64,000 nucleotides of DNA from Actinomycetales bacterium. GTDB lineage: Bacteria > Actinomycetota > Actinomycetes > Actinomycetales > Microbacteriaceae. The stretch spans positions 35,316 to 99,315 of the forward strand of contig JAFKEN010000011.1 of NCBI GenBank assembly GCA_017308515.1, written 5' to 3'. The notes under the pieces are model-generated. The model did not search any database. It was given only the letters and a program-made list of their open reading frames with translations, and had not been told where the DNA came from. Below, piece by piece: positions 15,577-24,689 of the stretch (position 1 is its first letter; every line of letters starts with the position of its first letter). The translations under genes were made by a program, and so were the position numbers.

Positions 15577-16817
15577 GCGATCCCGCACCGCCGTCGGCCG
15601 AGGCCGGCGACGGGTCCGAGCCCGGCGAGCAGGGCCCGCCGCCGCGCGCCCGGCGACGCGATCTCGCGCACCCGATCCTCGCGGGGGTCGTGGGCGCCGT
15701 CACCGGCTACGCCTCCTCCTTCGCGCTCGTGCTCGCCGGCGCGCACGCGGTCGGCGCCGACCCCGGCCAGGCCGCGTCGGGGCTCTTCGTCGTCACCGTC
15801 GGGCAGGGCGTGCTCGCGATCGTCGTGTCGCTCGCGCTGCGCCTGCCGATCTCGATCGCCTGGTCGACCCCGGCCGCCGCAGTGCTGGTGGGGGCGAGCG
15901 GGATCACGGGCGACTACTCCGCCGCCGTCGGCGCCTTCGTGGTCACCGGCCTGCTGCTGGCCGTCACCGGCCTCTGGCCCTGGCTCGCGCGCACGATGAC
16001 GCGGATCCCGCCGCCGATCGCGAGCGCGATGCTCGCCGGCATCCTGTTCCCGATCTGCCTCTCGCCGGTGTTCGCGGCGGTGCAGCTGCCGCTGCTCGCG
16101 TTGCCCGCGATCCTCGTCTGGCTCGTGCTGGCCCGGTTCGCGCCGCGCTGGGCGGTGCCGGCCGCGGTGCTCGCGACCGCGGTCGCCGTGGTCGTCGCGG
16201 CCGGGCCCGACTGGGCCGACGGGGTGAGCCTCGCCCCGCACCTCGAGCTCGTCGCGCCGAGCTTCGACCCGCTCGTCGTGATCGCCCTCGCGATCCCGCT
16301 CTACCTCGTGACGATGGCGGGCCAGAACATCCCCGGCTTCACCGTGTTGCGCAGCTACGGCTACGAGCCGCCCGCGCGCACGGTGCTCACCGTGACCGGG
16401 CTCGGCAGCACCGTGTTCTCGGTGTTCGGAGCGCAGACGATCAACCTCTCGGCGCTCTCCGCCGCGATCATGGTCGGCGACGAGCACACCCCGAAGGATC
16501 GCCGCTGGATCGCGACGGTCACGGCGGGCACGGTCTACGTGCTGCTCGGGCTCGGCGCCGGCGTCGCCGGCGCCCTGGTGACCGCGAGCCCGCCGATCCT
16601 CATCGAGTCGGTCGCGGGCCTCGCCCTCATCGGCGCCCTCACGACCGCGGTCGTCGGCGCGCTCGCCGAGCCGGAGGGGCGGGTCGTCGCGGTGGGCACC
16701 TTCCTCGTCGTCGCCTCCGGCGTCGCGATCGCGGGGCTCGGCTCGGCCTTCTGGGGCCTCGTCGTCGGGGCCGTGCTGTGGCTCGTGCTGCGGGTGGGGC
16801 GGCGGGCGGCGGCGTAG
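15573..16817 (+). CDS. BenE-family transporter (benzoate/H+ symporter-like)
   Basis: About 414 residues with 11-12 membrane helices. Typical BenE features include [19 protein letters not shown] at the first helix, [13 protein letters not shown], and [15 protein letters not shown]. These proteins import benzoate or related aromatic acids with protons, but the substrate here is not shown. The start is odd: no ATG, GTG or TTG lies between the clpX stop and the first helix. A CTG at 15573-15575 overlaps the clpX stop (CTGA), giving a sensible cytosolic leader, so CTG initiation by coupling is proposed. Confidence 0.85.
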   Translation: MSDPAPPSAEAGDGSEPGEQGPPPRARRRDLAHPILAGVVGAVTGYASSFALVLAGAHAVGADPGQAASGLFVVTVGQGVLAIVVSLALRLPISIAWSTPAAAVLVGASGITGDYSAAVGAFVVTGLLLAVTGLWPWLARTMTRIPPPIASAMLAGILFPICLSPVFAAVQLPLLALPAILVWLVLARFAPRWAVPAAVLATAVAVVVAAGPDWADGVSLAPHLELVAPSFDPLVVIALAIPLYLVTMAGQNIPGFTVLRSYGYEPPARTVLTVTGLGSTVFSVFGAQTINLSALSAAIMVGDEHTPKDRRWIATVTAGTVYVLLGLGAGVAGALVTASPPILIESVAGLALIGALTTAVVGALAEPEGRVVAVGTFLVVASGVAIAGLGSAFWGLVVGAVLWLVLRVGRRAAA

Positions 16818-16898
16818 CCGCCGCGCACCGAGACGCGGCGTCGCGCGGCCGAGTGCGGGGACACCGTGCCCCGGCCGGCGTCACCGTGTGGCGTCGCG

Positions 16899-16928
16899 TT
16901 GACAATCGTGCCGAGCGCCTTCTATGGT
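16899..16928 (+). promoter_or_regulatory. Sigma-70-type promoter of the sugar operon
   Basis: TTGACA (16899-16904) and TATGGT (16923-16928) are 18 bp apart. Just downstream is an AT-rich stretch TTTATTTAGTCCTGAAGAAA (to about 16946), unusual in this genome and a possible operator for the ROK protein encoded next. Confidence 0.75.
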
Positions 16929-16958
16929 TTATTTAGTCCTGAAGAAAGGCGATGTTCG

Positions 16959-18182
16959 ATGGCGAACCGATCGGGCCCGCGCGCGGATGTGAACCGCTCC
17001 GCGATCCTCGCGCACCTCGGTGCGCAGGGCCCGGCCTCGCGCGCCGACCTCGCCCGCTCGCTCGGTGTCTCGCCGGCCCTCATCACGTCGCTCACCCGCG
17101 ACCTGATCGCCGACGGTCTCGTCGTCGAACTCGAGCACTCGCTCTCGCAGGGCGGCCGGCCCGGCCGCATGCTCGGACTCGCCGAGCGCGGTGGCCGCGC
17201 CATCGGCGTGAAGGTCGTCGCCGATCACGTGACCCTGGTCGAGGTCGGACTCGACGGCGCGGTGCGGCGCTCGGCGACCGAGCCGTTCGACGCGACGGCG
17301 CCGACGCTCCTGGCGGATCTCACCCACCGCATCCGCGCGTTCATCGCCGGAGGCGACGATGCACGGCTGCTCGGTCTCGGCGTCGGCGTGCCGGGCACGG
17401 TCGATCAGCAGGCGAGCGGCGTCGTCGACTCCACCCAGCTGCGCTGGAACCAGGTTCCGCTCGGCGAAACCCTGCGTCGCGAGCTCGATCTGCCGGTGCT
17501 CGTCGACAACAACGTCAACGCTCTCGCACTCGCGGAGCGGCTGCACGGCGTCGGGCGACGCCACGACAACTTCCTCGTCGTCACGATCGGCACCGGTGTG
17601 GGCTCCGGGATCGTGGTCGACGGGGTCGTACTCCGCGGTGCGGGCGGCGGCGCCGGCGAGATCGGGCACACCCCGGTGCTCGAAGCCGGCCCCCTCTGCA
17701 GCTGCGGCAACCACGGATGCCTCGAGGCGATCATCGGCGAGGCGGCGCTCGTGCGCACGGCTCGCGAGCGCGGCGTGCTGCCGGTCTCCGGCGGGATGGA
17801 CGCGCTGCGCGACGCCGCCGATCGCGGCGACGCGGGCGCCGCCGCGATCTTCAGCGAGGCCGGCCACCTGCTCGGGCGGGCGCTCGCGGGGACCGTGCAG
17901 CTCCTCGACCCGGAGGTCGTCGTGCTGCTGGGGGAGGGCACCGCCGCCTGGCCGCACTGGCAGTTCGGCTTCGAGCCCGCCTTCCGCAGCGCGCTGCTGC
18001 CGCTGCGCCGCGGCATCGGCGTCGTCGTCGAGACCTGGCAGGACGCGAGCTGGGCGCAGGGCGCCGCGGCGCTCGTGCTCGCCACGCCGTTCGACGCCGC
18101 CGGCGCGACCGGCGAGCAGGGGCGGCTCGTGCGCGCGCGCCTCGCGGGCCCGACGGTCGAGATCGGCGAGATCCGGCCGTGA
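16959..18182 (+). CDS. ROK family transcriptional regulator
   Basis: 407 residues. A winged helix at about 15-75 (SRADLARSLGVSPALITSLTRDL) is followed by a ROK sugar-kinase-like domain. That domain has GTGVGSG and the zinc motif GEIGHTPVLEAGPLCSCGNHGC: the conserved Glu-x-Gly-His and three cysteines. Such proteins repress sugar operons and release DNA on binding the sugar. It heads the operon and overlaps the first permease by 4 bp, so it is probably autoregulated. The start is set by AAAGG 7 bp upstream; a longer in-frame reading crosses the promoter. Confidence 0.93.
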   Translation: MANRSGPRADVNRSAILAHLGAQGPASRADLARSLGVSPALITSLTRDLIADGLVVELEHSLSQGGRPGRMLGLAERGGRAIGVKVVADHVTLVEVGLDGAVRRSATEPFDATAPTLLADLTHRIRAFIAGGDDARLLGLGVGVPGTVDQQASGVVDSTQLRWNQVPLGETLRRELDLPVLVDNNVNALALAERLHGVGRRHDNFLVVTIGTGVGSGIVVDGVVLRGAGGGAGEIGHTPVLEAGPLCSCGNHGCLEAIIGEAALVRTARERGVLPVSGGMDALRDAADRGDAGAAAIFSEAGHLLGRALAGTVQLLDPEVVVLLGEGTAAWPHWQFGFEPAFRSALLPLRRGIGVVVETWQDASWAQGAAALVLATPFDAAGATGEQGRLVRARLAGPTVEIGEIRP

Positions 18183-19138
18183 CCGCCGCTCCCGCCCGCA
18201 TCGGCGCCGCGACGGCGGCCGCCGCGCGCCCGCCGAGCCGGCGCGGCAGCACGCGCCTGCCCGGGCGACGCGGGGGCCGCTACGCCCTCACGGTGCTCGC
18301 GTTCCTGCTGCCGAGCGCCGTGCCGCTCGCGCTCTTCGTGCTCGGCCCGATGCTCGGCGCCGCCTGGATCAGCCTCACCGAGTGGAACCTCCTCGCGCCG
18401 CCGCGGTTCGTCGGTATCGGCAACTACCTCGACCTGCTCGGCGACCCCGAGACCGGCGCGGTGTTCCTGCACACCCTGCTCTACATCGTCGGCTACCTGC
18501 CGCTCGTGCTCGTCGGGGGGCTGGCCCTCGCGCTCGCTCTCAACACGCGTCTGCGGGGCCGCGCGTTCTGGCGCGGGATCTACTTCCTCCCGGTCGTGAC
18601 GAGTTGGATCGTCGTCGCGCTCGTCTGGCGCTGGCTGCTGCAGCCCTCGTCCGGCGTCGTGAACACGGCGCTCGGCTGGCTCGGGATCGACGGCCCGGGA
18701 TGGTGGACCGACCCGTTCTGGGCGATGCCCTCGATCATCCTCGCCTCGGCGTGGAAGGACCTCGGCTTCGTCATGGTGATCCTGCTCGCCGGGCTGCAGG
18801 CGATCGACCCCGCGATGATCGAGGCGGCGCGCATCGACGGCGCCGGCTGGTGGCGGCGCCTCGTCAGCGTCGTGCTGCCGCTGCTCAGCCCGAGCATCTT
18901 CTTCGTCGTCGTCATCTCGCTCATCAACGGCTTCCAGGTGTTCGACCAGGTCTATGCGATGACCGGCGGCGGCCCCGGAGGGGCCTCGCAGGTCGTGGTG
19001 CAGCAGATCTACGACCTCACCTTCCGCTACGGCCAGGCCGGCGAGGCGAGCGCGCTCAGCTGGATGCTCTTCGCCGTCGTGCTCGCCGTGACGGTCGTGC
19101 AGATCATCGGCCAGCGACGGTGGGTGACCTATGCGTGA
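18179..19138 (+). CDS. ABC sugar transporter permease (MsmF/UgpA type)
   Basis: 319 residues from a GTG overlapping the ROK stop. It has six membrane helices after a basic leader. The EAA loop reads EAARIDGAGWWRRLVSVVLPLL, the contact point for the ATPase. The GNYLDLLGD and VYAMTGGGPGG stretches are typical of CUT1 permeases for oligosaccharides. It forms a heterodimer with the next gene, which it overlaps by 8 bp. No ATPase gene is present in the operon, implying use of a shared MsiK-like subunit encoded elsewhere. Confidence 0.93.
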   Translation: MTAAPARIGAATAAAARPPSRRGSTRLPGRRGGRYALTVLAFLLPSAVPLALFVLGPMLGAAWISLTEWNLLAPPRFVGIGNYLDLLGDPETGAVFLHTLLYIVGYLPLVLVGGLALALALNTRLRGRAFWRGIYFLPVVTSWIVVALVWRWLLQPSSGVVNTALGWLGIDGPGWWTDPFWAMPSIILASAWKDLGFVMVILLAGLQAIDPAMIEAARIDGAGWWRRLVSVVLPLLSPSIFFVVVISLINGFQVFDQVYAMTGGGPGGASQVVVQQIYDLTFRYGQAGEASALSWMLFAVVLAVTVVQIIGQRRWVTYA

Positions 19139-19952
19139 GCGCGCCGTCGGCCGCTCGGTCGTGCTGCACGTCGTCGTCGCCCTCGGCGCGGTGGCGATGT
19201 TCTTCCCGTTCCTGTGGACGGTGATCACCTCGATCACGCCGGGGGCGGGCCTCACGCAGACGCCCGCGCTCATCCCCGAGAACCCGTCCCTCGACGCCTA
19301 CATCCGGCTCATCACCGAGCGGCCCTTCGTGCGCCAGGCCGCCAACAGCGTCGGACTCGCGATCGTCACGACCCTCGTGCAGCTGGTGACGAGCGCGACC
19401 GCCGGCTACGCGTTCAGCCGGCTGCCCTTCCGCGGTCGCGGCGTCGTGTTCGGGGTCTACCTCGCGACGATGATGATCCCGCTCCAGGTGCTCATCGTGC
19501 CGCTGTTCGCCGAGCTCAAGGCCTTCGGCCTCATCAACAGCTACCTCGGCGCCCTGCTGCCGACCTTCGCGAGCGCCTTCGGCATCTTCCTGCTCCGCCA
19601 GGCAATCGAGCAGGTGCCGCGCGAGCTCGACGAGGCCGCGACGATCGACGGCGCGGGGCACTTCCGGATCTTCTGGAGCGTCGTGCTGCCCAACATCCGG
19701 CCCGCGCTCGCGACCCTCACCGTATTCGCGTTCATGAGCAGCTGGAACAGCTTCCTCTGGCCGCTCGTCGTGCTCCGCAAGCCGGAGCTGCAGACCCTCC
19801 CGGTCGCCCTCGCGGGCCTCCAGGGGCAGTACACCACCGCCTGGGACGTCGTCATGGCCGGCTCGGTGCTCAGCATCATCCCGATGCTCGCCGTCTACCT
19901 CGCCGCGCAGAAGTACGTCGTCCAGGGCGTCGCCAACTCCGGGCTCAAGTGA
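19131..19952 (+). CDS. ABC sugar transporter permease (MsmG/UgpE type)
   Basis: 273 residues and six membrane helices, the usual length for the second CUT1 permease. The EAA loop is EAATIDGAGHFRIFWSVVLP, and the C-terminus ends QKYVVQGVANSGLK. The latter is the family's characteristic tail (xGxxxGAVKG-like). It partners the preceding permease to make the channel fed by the binding protein encoded 57 bp downstream. Confidence 0.94.
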   Translation: MRERAVGRSVVLHVVVALGAVAMFFPFLWTVITSITPGAGLTQTPALIPENPSLDAYIRLITERPFVRQAANSVGLAIVTTLVQLVTSATAGYAFSRLPFRGRGVVFGVYLATMMIPLQVLIVPLFAELKAFGLINSYLGALLPTFASAFGIFLLRQAIEQVPRELDEAATIDGAGHFRIFWSVVLPNIRPALATLTVFAFMSSWNSFLWPLVVLRKPELQTLPVALAGLQGQYTTAWDVVMAGSVLSIIPMLAVYLAAQKYVVQGVANSGLK

Positions 19953-20008
19953 GCCCGGGCAGCCCACAGCACAACCCCATGCGATCTCAACGGAAGAGAG
20001 GCATCTCC

Positions 20009-21247
20009 ATGAAGCATCACCTCCTGGCCGGCGTCGGCGTCGTCGCCGCCGCCGGGCTCATCCTCGCCGGCTGCTCGGCCGACGGCGGCGACTCGGGTCC
20101 CGTCACCATCACGTACACCAACTTCATCTCGAACGGCGGCAACGAGGACAACCTCCAGACGATCGTCGACGCGTTCGAGGCGGAGAACCCCGACATCACC
20201 GTCGAGGTCACGACCCTCCCGTACGGCGACTACGGCACCGCGCTGCAGACCGACCTCGCCGCCGGCACCGTGAGCGACGTGTTCGACATCGAGTACGCCA
20301 ACTACCGGCAGTTCCAGGCGGACGGCGTGCTGGCTCCCATCACGGTCGCCGACCCGGGCGCGTACCGGCCCTCGCTGCTCGAGGCGTATCAGACCGACGG
20401 CACGCAGTATGCGCTGCCGAGCTCGTTCTCGGACGTCGTCCTCTACTACAACAAGGACCTCTTCGACGCGGCCGGACTCGACTACCCCTCGAGCGACTGG
20501 ACCTGGGCCGACGAGAAGAAGGCCGCCGAGGCGCTCACCGACCAGGCCGCCGGCGTGTGGGGGGACCACCAGCCGGTCTCGTTCTACGAGTACTACAAGG
20601 CGCTCGCGCAGAACGGCGGTCAGTTCCTCACCGACGACGGCACCGCGGTGGCCTTCAACACGCCCGAGGGCGTCGAGGCGGCGCAGTGGCTCGTCGGCAA
20701 GAGCGGCACCGTGATGCCGACGATCGAGCAGGGTCAGGGCACCGCCGACTTCGACACCAACCTGTTCAAGGATGGCAAGCTCGCGATGCTGCACAGCGGC
20801 ATCTGGGTCTTCGGCGCCTTCGCCGATGTGCCGTTCGGTTGGGACATCGCCGTCGAGCCGGGCAACACCACCCAGGCGAGCGCCGTGTTCTCGAACGCGG
20901 TCGGCGTCAGCGCGACGAGCGAGCACCAGGAGGCGGCCGCGAAGTGGGCCGAGTTCCTGACCTCCTCCGAGACCATGGTCAACGTGCGCCTCGACTCGGG
21001 CTGGGAGCTGCCGCCGATCTCCGACGAGGCGAAGCTGTCCACCTACCTCGACAAGGGCGCGCCCGACAACCGTCAGGCGGTGTTCGACTCGCTCGACGCG
21101 ATCGCGCTCCCGCCGGTCGTGGCGAAGGGGCAGACCGAGATGCAGGACATCATGTCGGAGGAGCTCGTCGAGGCGCAGGCCGGTCGCAAGACCGTGCAGG
21201 AGGCCCTCGACAGCGCCGAGCAGCGCATCAACGCCGCGATCGGCTGA
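20009..21247 (+). CDS. ABC sugar-binding lipoprotein (CUT1)
   Basis: 412 residues. A signal peptide ends in lipobox LAGC, so the mature protein is lipid-anchored on the outer face. The family 1 binding-protein layout follows: VTITYTNF strand, VDAFEAENPDITVEV, YALPSSFSDVVLYYNKDLF, and a late AAAKWAEFLTSSETM helix. Several aromatic residues (FYEYYK, GIWVFGAF) could stack on sugar rings. GGAAGAGAGG precedes the ATG. It should deliver the oligosaccharide later cut by the two glycosidases downstream. The substrate is inferred from those neighbours. Confidence 0.94.
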   Translation: MKHHLLAGVGVVAAAGLILAGCSADGGDSGPVTITYTNFISNGGNEDNLQTIVDAFEAENPDITVEVTTLPYGDYGTALQTDLAAGTVSDVFDIEYANYRQFQADGVLAPITVADPGAYRPSLLEAYQTDGTQYALPSSFSDVVLYYNKDLFDAAGLDYPSSDWTWADEKKAAEALTDQAAGVWGDHQPVSFYEYYKALAQNGGQFLTDDGTAVAFNTPEGVEAAQWLVGKSGTVMPTIEQGQGTADFDTNLFKDGKLAMLHSGIWVFGAFADVPFGWDIAVEPGNTTQASAVFSNAVGVSATSEHQEAAAKWAEFLTSSETMVNVRLDSGWELPPISDEAKLSTYLDKGAPDNRQAVFDSLDAIALPPVVAKGQTEMQDIMSEELVEAQAGRKTVQEALDSAEQRINAAIG

Positions 21248-21262
21248 TCCTCCCTCCACCCC

Positions 21263-21306
21263 GGCGCCTCGGCGCCACCCGGGGCCGGTCGTGACCGGCC
21301 GGCCCC
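21263..21306 (+). terminator. Paired GC hairpins after the binding-protein gene
   Basis: GGCGCC-TC-GGCGCC and GGCCGGTC-GT-GACCGGCC lie in the 95-bp gap before the GH15-like gene. They may stabilise or attenuate the message so that binding protein exceeds enzymes. There is no T tract, so full termination is doubtful. Confidence 0.45.
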
Positions 21307-21342
21307 GGTATCCGCCACCCCCGCTTCGACCGGAGTTCCGTC

Positions 21343-22464
21343 ATGCCCTCCCCGTCCCCGGCTCCCGCCGCCGACCTCGCCGAGGTGGCCGCGCGCGGTC
21401 GCGCCCTCATCCTGTCGCTGCAGGATCCGAGCGGCGCCTACCCCGCGAGCCCGACCTTCTCGGCCTACCTCGGCTTCTCCTGGCTGCGCGACGGCGCGTT
21501 CATCGCCGACGCGATGTCGGCGGGGGGCGAGGAGGCTTCCGCGACCGCCTTCTTCGACTGGTGCGCGCGCACCCTCGAGCTCCAGGCCGAGCGGATCGAG
21601 CGCATCGTGCGGGCGGCACGGGAGGGGCGACCCGTACCGGACGGTGAGATGCTCGCCACGCGCTTCCGATTCGACGGCACCCAGGTCGACGACGGATGGG
21701 AGAACTTCCAGCTCGACGGCTACGGGCTGTGGCTCTGGGCCGCCCTCGCGCACGCGAGGCGGCACGGGCTCGACCCCGATCGGTGGCACAGCGGGATCGC
21801 GCTGACCGCGGACTACCTCGTCTCCTCGTGGGCACGGCCCTGCTACGACTGGTGGGAGGAGCACGTCGAGCACGTGCACATCTCGACCCTCGGCAGCATC
21901 GAGGCGGGTCTGCGCGCGATCGAGCCGCTCGAGAGCATGGGCGCCGAGCGTCGCGCGGCCGTGCGCGCGGCCGCCGACGCCGTCGCCACGACGATCCGCG
22001 AGCGCGGCGTGGTCGACGGCCACCTCGTCAAGTGGATCGGCTCGACCGAGGTCGACGCGAGCCTCGCGGCCCTGATCGCCCCCCTCGCGGTCGTCGACGC
22101 CGGATCGGACCTCGCGCGGGCGACTCTCGCCGAGCTCGAGCGCCGCGTCGTCGTGGACGGCGGAACCCACCGCTTCCCGGCCGACACCTACTACGGCGGC
22201 GGCCAGTGGCCGCTGCTGTCCTGCTTCCTCGGCCTCGCGCACCTGCGCGCCGGCGACGCCGACCGCGCCCGCGAGCTGCTCGCCTGGGCCGCCGGCACCG
22301 AGCGCCCGGCGGGAACCCTGCCCGAGCAGGTCGAGGATCACCTGCTGGAGCCCTCGGCGCTGCCGGGCTGGGTGGAGCGGTGGGGCACCTCCGCCGATCC
22401 GCTGCTGTGGTCGTCGGCGATGTTCCTGCGACTCGCCGCCGAGCTGGGGGAGGTGGGCGCGTGA
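21343..22464 (+). CDS. GH15-like glucohydrolase (isomaltose glucohydrolase type)
   Basis: 373 residues, cytosolic, with no signal peptide. The (alpha/alpha)6-barrel features of family GH15 are present: FSWLRDGAFIADA, DGWENFQLDGYGLW, WWEEHVEHVH and GTLPEQV. The Glu of the WWEE box (172 or 173) and Glu328 of LPEQV are the likely general acid and base. The closest described relatives of this short form are actinobacterial isomaltose glucohydrolases, which release beta-glucose from alpha-1,6-linked oligosaccharides. It overlaps the GH31 gene by 4 bp, supporting joint action on an imported glucan fragment. Confidence 0.8.
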   Translation: MPSPSPAPAADLAEVAARGRALILSLQDPSGAYPASPTFSAYLGFSWLRDGAFIADAMSAGGEEASATAFFDWCARTLELQAERIERIVRAAREGRPVPDGEMLATRFRFDGTQVDDGWENFQLDGYGLWLWAALAHARRHGLDPDRWHSGIALTADYLVSSWARPCYDWWEEHVEHVHISTLGSIEAGLRAIEPLESMGAERRAAVRAAADAVATTIRERGVVDGHLVKWIGSTEVDASLAALIAPLAVVDAGSDLARATLAELERRVVVDGGTHRFPADTYYGGGQWPLLSCFLGLAHLRAGDADRARELLAWAAGTERPAGTLPEQVEDHLLEPSALPGWVERWGTSADPLLWSSAMFLRLAAELGEVGA

Positions 22465-24680
22465 TCCGCCACCGGCCGTTCGGCTCCGGCCACCCGTACT
22501 CCGTCGACACCGAGCAGCGCTCGCCGGTCGACCCGGTCGCGGGCGAGCCGCTCACCCTCGGCGTGCGCTCGTCGCCCGCGGGCGAGTACGTCGAGCTCGA
22601 GTGGGAGCTCGACGGCGTCCCGCAGCCCGTCCGCGCCCTCGCGCGCGTCGCGCGCAGCTCGCGCGGTCAGCTGGTCGACGGGGGGCATCTGGCCTCCGCG
22701 CAGGCGCGCCTCGCTCGCGCCGCGGGCGGCTGGCAGGTCGTGCTCGACGATCTGACGGCCGGCCAGCTGCTGCGCTATCGGTTCCGCGCGCCGGGGGAGT
22801 CCACCCGGTGGTTCGAGGCCCGCGTGAACGCCTGGTCGGCGGGCGCGGACGGACTGCGCGAGACGGGCGGTACGCGCGTGCGAACCGGGTCGCGCTCCGC
22901 GCTCGGCGACGGGTCGGCGACCCGCCGGATCCGCTTCGCGCTCCCGCTCGCCCCGGGGGAGAGGGTCGTCGGCTTCGGCGAGCGCTACGACCGGCTCGAC
23001 CAACGCGGAACCAGCCTCGATTCCGTCGTCTTCGAGCAGTACAAGAACCAGGGCGCCGAGCGGAAGACCTACCTGCCGATGCCCTTCGCGCATGTCGTGG
23101 GCGGCACCGGGTGGGGCTTCCACGTGCGCACCTCGCGGCGGGTCTGGTTCGACGTCGGCGCCTCGAGTCCCGACGAGCTCTGGATCGAGGCCGAGACCGG
23201 CGACGACGGCGCGCTCGAGATCGCCTACCTCGACGGCACTCCGCGCGAGGTGCTCGCCGCCTTCCTCGCCGAGGTTGGCGCCGCCGAGGAGCTGCCGGAA
23301 TGGGTCTTCGGCCTGTGGGCCAGCGGCAACGAGTGGAACACCCAGGCCGAGGTGCTGCGCCAGGCCGACGCCCATCGCGACCACGAGATCCCCGTCGGCA
23401 ACCTCGTGATCGAGGCGTGGAGCGACGAGTCGACCTTCACCCAGTGGCGCGACGCCCGCTCGGCGGTGCGCGACGGGGCCGAGCCGAAGCGCCTGGCCGA
23501 CTTCGAGTTCCCGGAGGAGGGCGCGTGGCCCGACCCGAAGGGGATGACCGACGAGCTGCACCGGCGCGGCATCCGCCTGCACCTGTGGCAGATCCCCCTG
23601 GTGAAGATGCGTCCGCACCCGACCGGTCAGCTCGCCGCGGACGCCGAGGCCGCGATCCGCGACGACGTGCTGATCCGCGAGCCCGCGCCGGATGGCCGTC
23701 TGCGGCCGTACCGCAATCGCGGCTGGTGGTTCCCGCTCGGGCTCATGCCCGACCTCACGGACGAGCGTGCGGCGCAGTGGTGGACCGAGAAGCGCCGGTA
23801 CCTCGTCGAGGAGGTCGGCGTCGACGGTTTCAAGACCGACGGCGGCGAGCACGCCTGGGGCCGCGAACTCGTCTACCTCGACGGCCGCCGCGGCGACGAG
23901 AAGAACAACACCTTCCCGGTCGCCTACGCGAAGGCCTACGGCGACCTGCTGCGGCGTGCGGGCAAGGCGCCGGTGACCTTCAGCCGGGCCGGCTTCACCG
24001 GCAGTCAGGCGCACGGCGCGTTCTGGGCGGGGGACGAGAACTCCACCTGGGAGGCGTTCCGCTGGTCGCTGTTCGCGGGGCTCAACGCGGCCGCCTCCGG
24101 CATCGTGTACTGGGGGTGGGATCTCGGCGGCTTCAGCGGCGAGATCCCGAGCCCCGAGCTCTACCTCCGCTCGGCCGCCGCGGCGGCGTTCGTGCCGATC
24201 ATGCAGTACCACTCCGAGTTCAACCACCACCGCAGCCCGTCGCGCGACCGCACCCCCTGGAACATCGCCGAGCGCACCGGGGACGAGCGCGTCATCCCCG
24301 TGTTCCGCGCCTTCGCGCAGCTGCGGGAGCGCCTGGTGCCCTACCTCGCCGCGGAGGCGCGCCACGCGGTGGCGGTACGGGAGCCGCTCATGCGGCCCCT
24401 GTTCTTCGACCACCCCGACGAAACGGCGGTCTGGGAGCACCCGCTGCAGTGGATGCTCGGCGACGCCCTGCTCGTCGCCCCCGTGACCGAGGAGGGCGCC
24501 ACGACCGCGACCGCCTGGCTGCCGGAGGGACGGTGGGTCGACGCCTTCACGGGCGCCGAGATCGAGGGCGGCGCCGTGGTCGAGCGCGCGACCGGCTGGC
24601 ACGAGGCGCCGGTGTGGGTGCGCGCCGAGCGCTGGGCCGAGCTGGCGCCGGTCTTCGCGCCGGACGGGGAGCGCGGCTAG
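22461..24680 (+). CDS. GH31 family alpha-glucosidase
   Basis: 739 residues from GTG overlapping the previous stop. An N-terminal beta-sandwich leads into the catalytic barrel. The nucleophile is Asp460 in DGFKTDGGE and the acid/base Asp525 in FWAGDENSTW, both at the expected GH31 positions. NEWNTQAEVL and WGWDLGGFSG line the active site. No signal peptide is seen, so it works inside the cell on imported sugar. It likely removes alpha-linked glucose (possibly xylose) together with the GH15-like enzyme. This is the last gene of the ROK operon. Confidence 0.93.
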   Translation: MIRHRPFGSGHPYSVDTEQRSPVDPVAGEPLTLGVRSSPAGEYVELEWELDGVPQPVRALARVARSSRGQLVDGGHLASAQARLARAAGGWQVVLDDLTAGQLLRYRFRAPGESTRWFEARVNAWSAGADGLRETGGTRVRTGSRSALGDGSATRRIRFALPLAPGERVVGFGERYDRLDQRGTSLDSVVFEQYKNQGAERKTYLPMPFAHVVGGTGWGFHVRTSRRVWFDVGASSPDELWIEAETGDDGALEIAYLDGTPREVLAAFLAEVGAAEELPEWVFGLWASGNEWNTQAEVLRQADAHRDHEIPVGNLVIEAWSDESTFTQWRDARSAVRDGAEPKRLADFEFPEEGAWPDPKGMTDELHRRGIRLHLWQIPLVKMRPHPTGQLAADAEAAIRDDVLIREPAPDGRLRPYRNRGWWFPLGLMPDLTDERAAQWWTEKRRYLVEEVGVDGFKTDGGEHAWGRELVYLDGRRGDEKNNTFPVAYAKAYGDLLRRAGKAPVTFSRAGFTGSQAHGAFWAGDENSTWEAFRWSLFAGLNAAASGIVYWGWDLGGFSGEIPSPELYLRSAAAAAFVPIMQYHSEFNHHRSPSRDRTPWNIAERTGDERVIPVFRAFAQLRERLVPYLAAEARHAVAVREPLMRPLFFDHPDETAVWEHPLQWMLGDALLVAPVTEEGATTATAWLPEGRWVDAFTGAEIEGGAVVERATGWHEAPVWVRAERWAELAPVFAPDGERG

Positions 24681-24689
24681 CCTGGCCGC

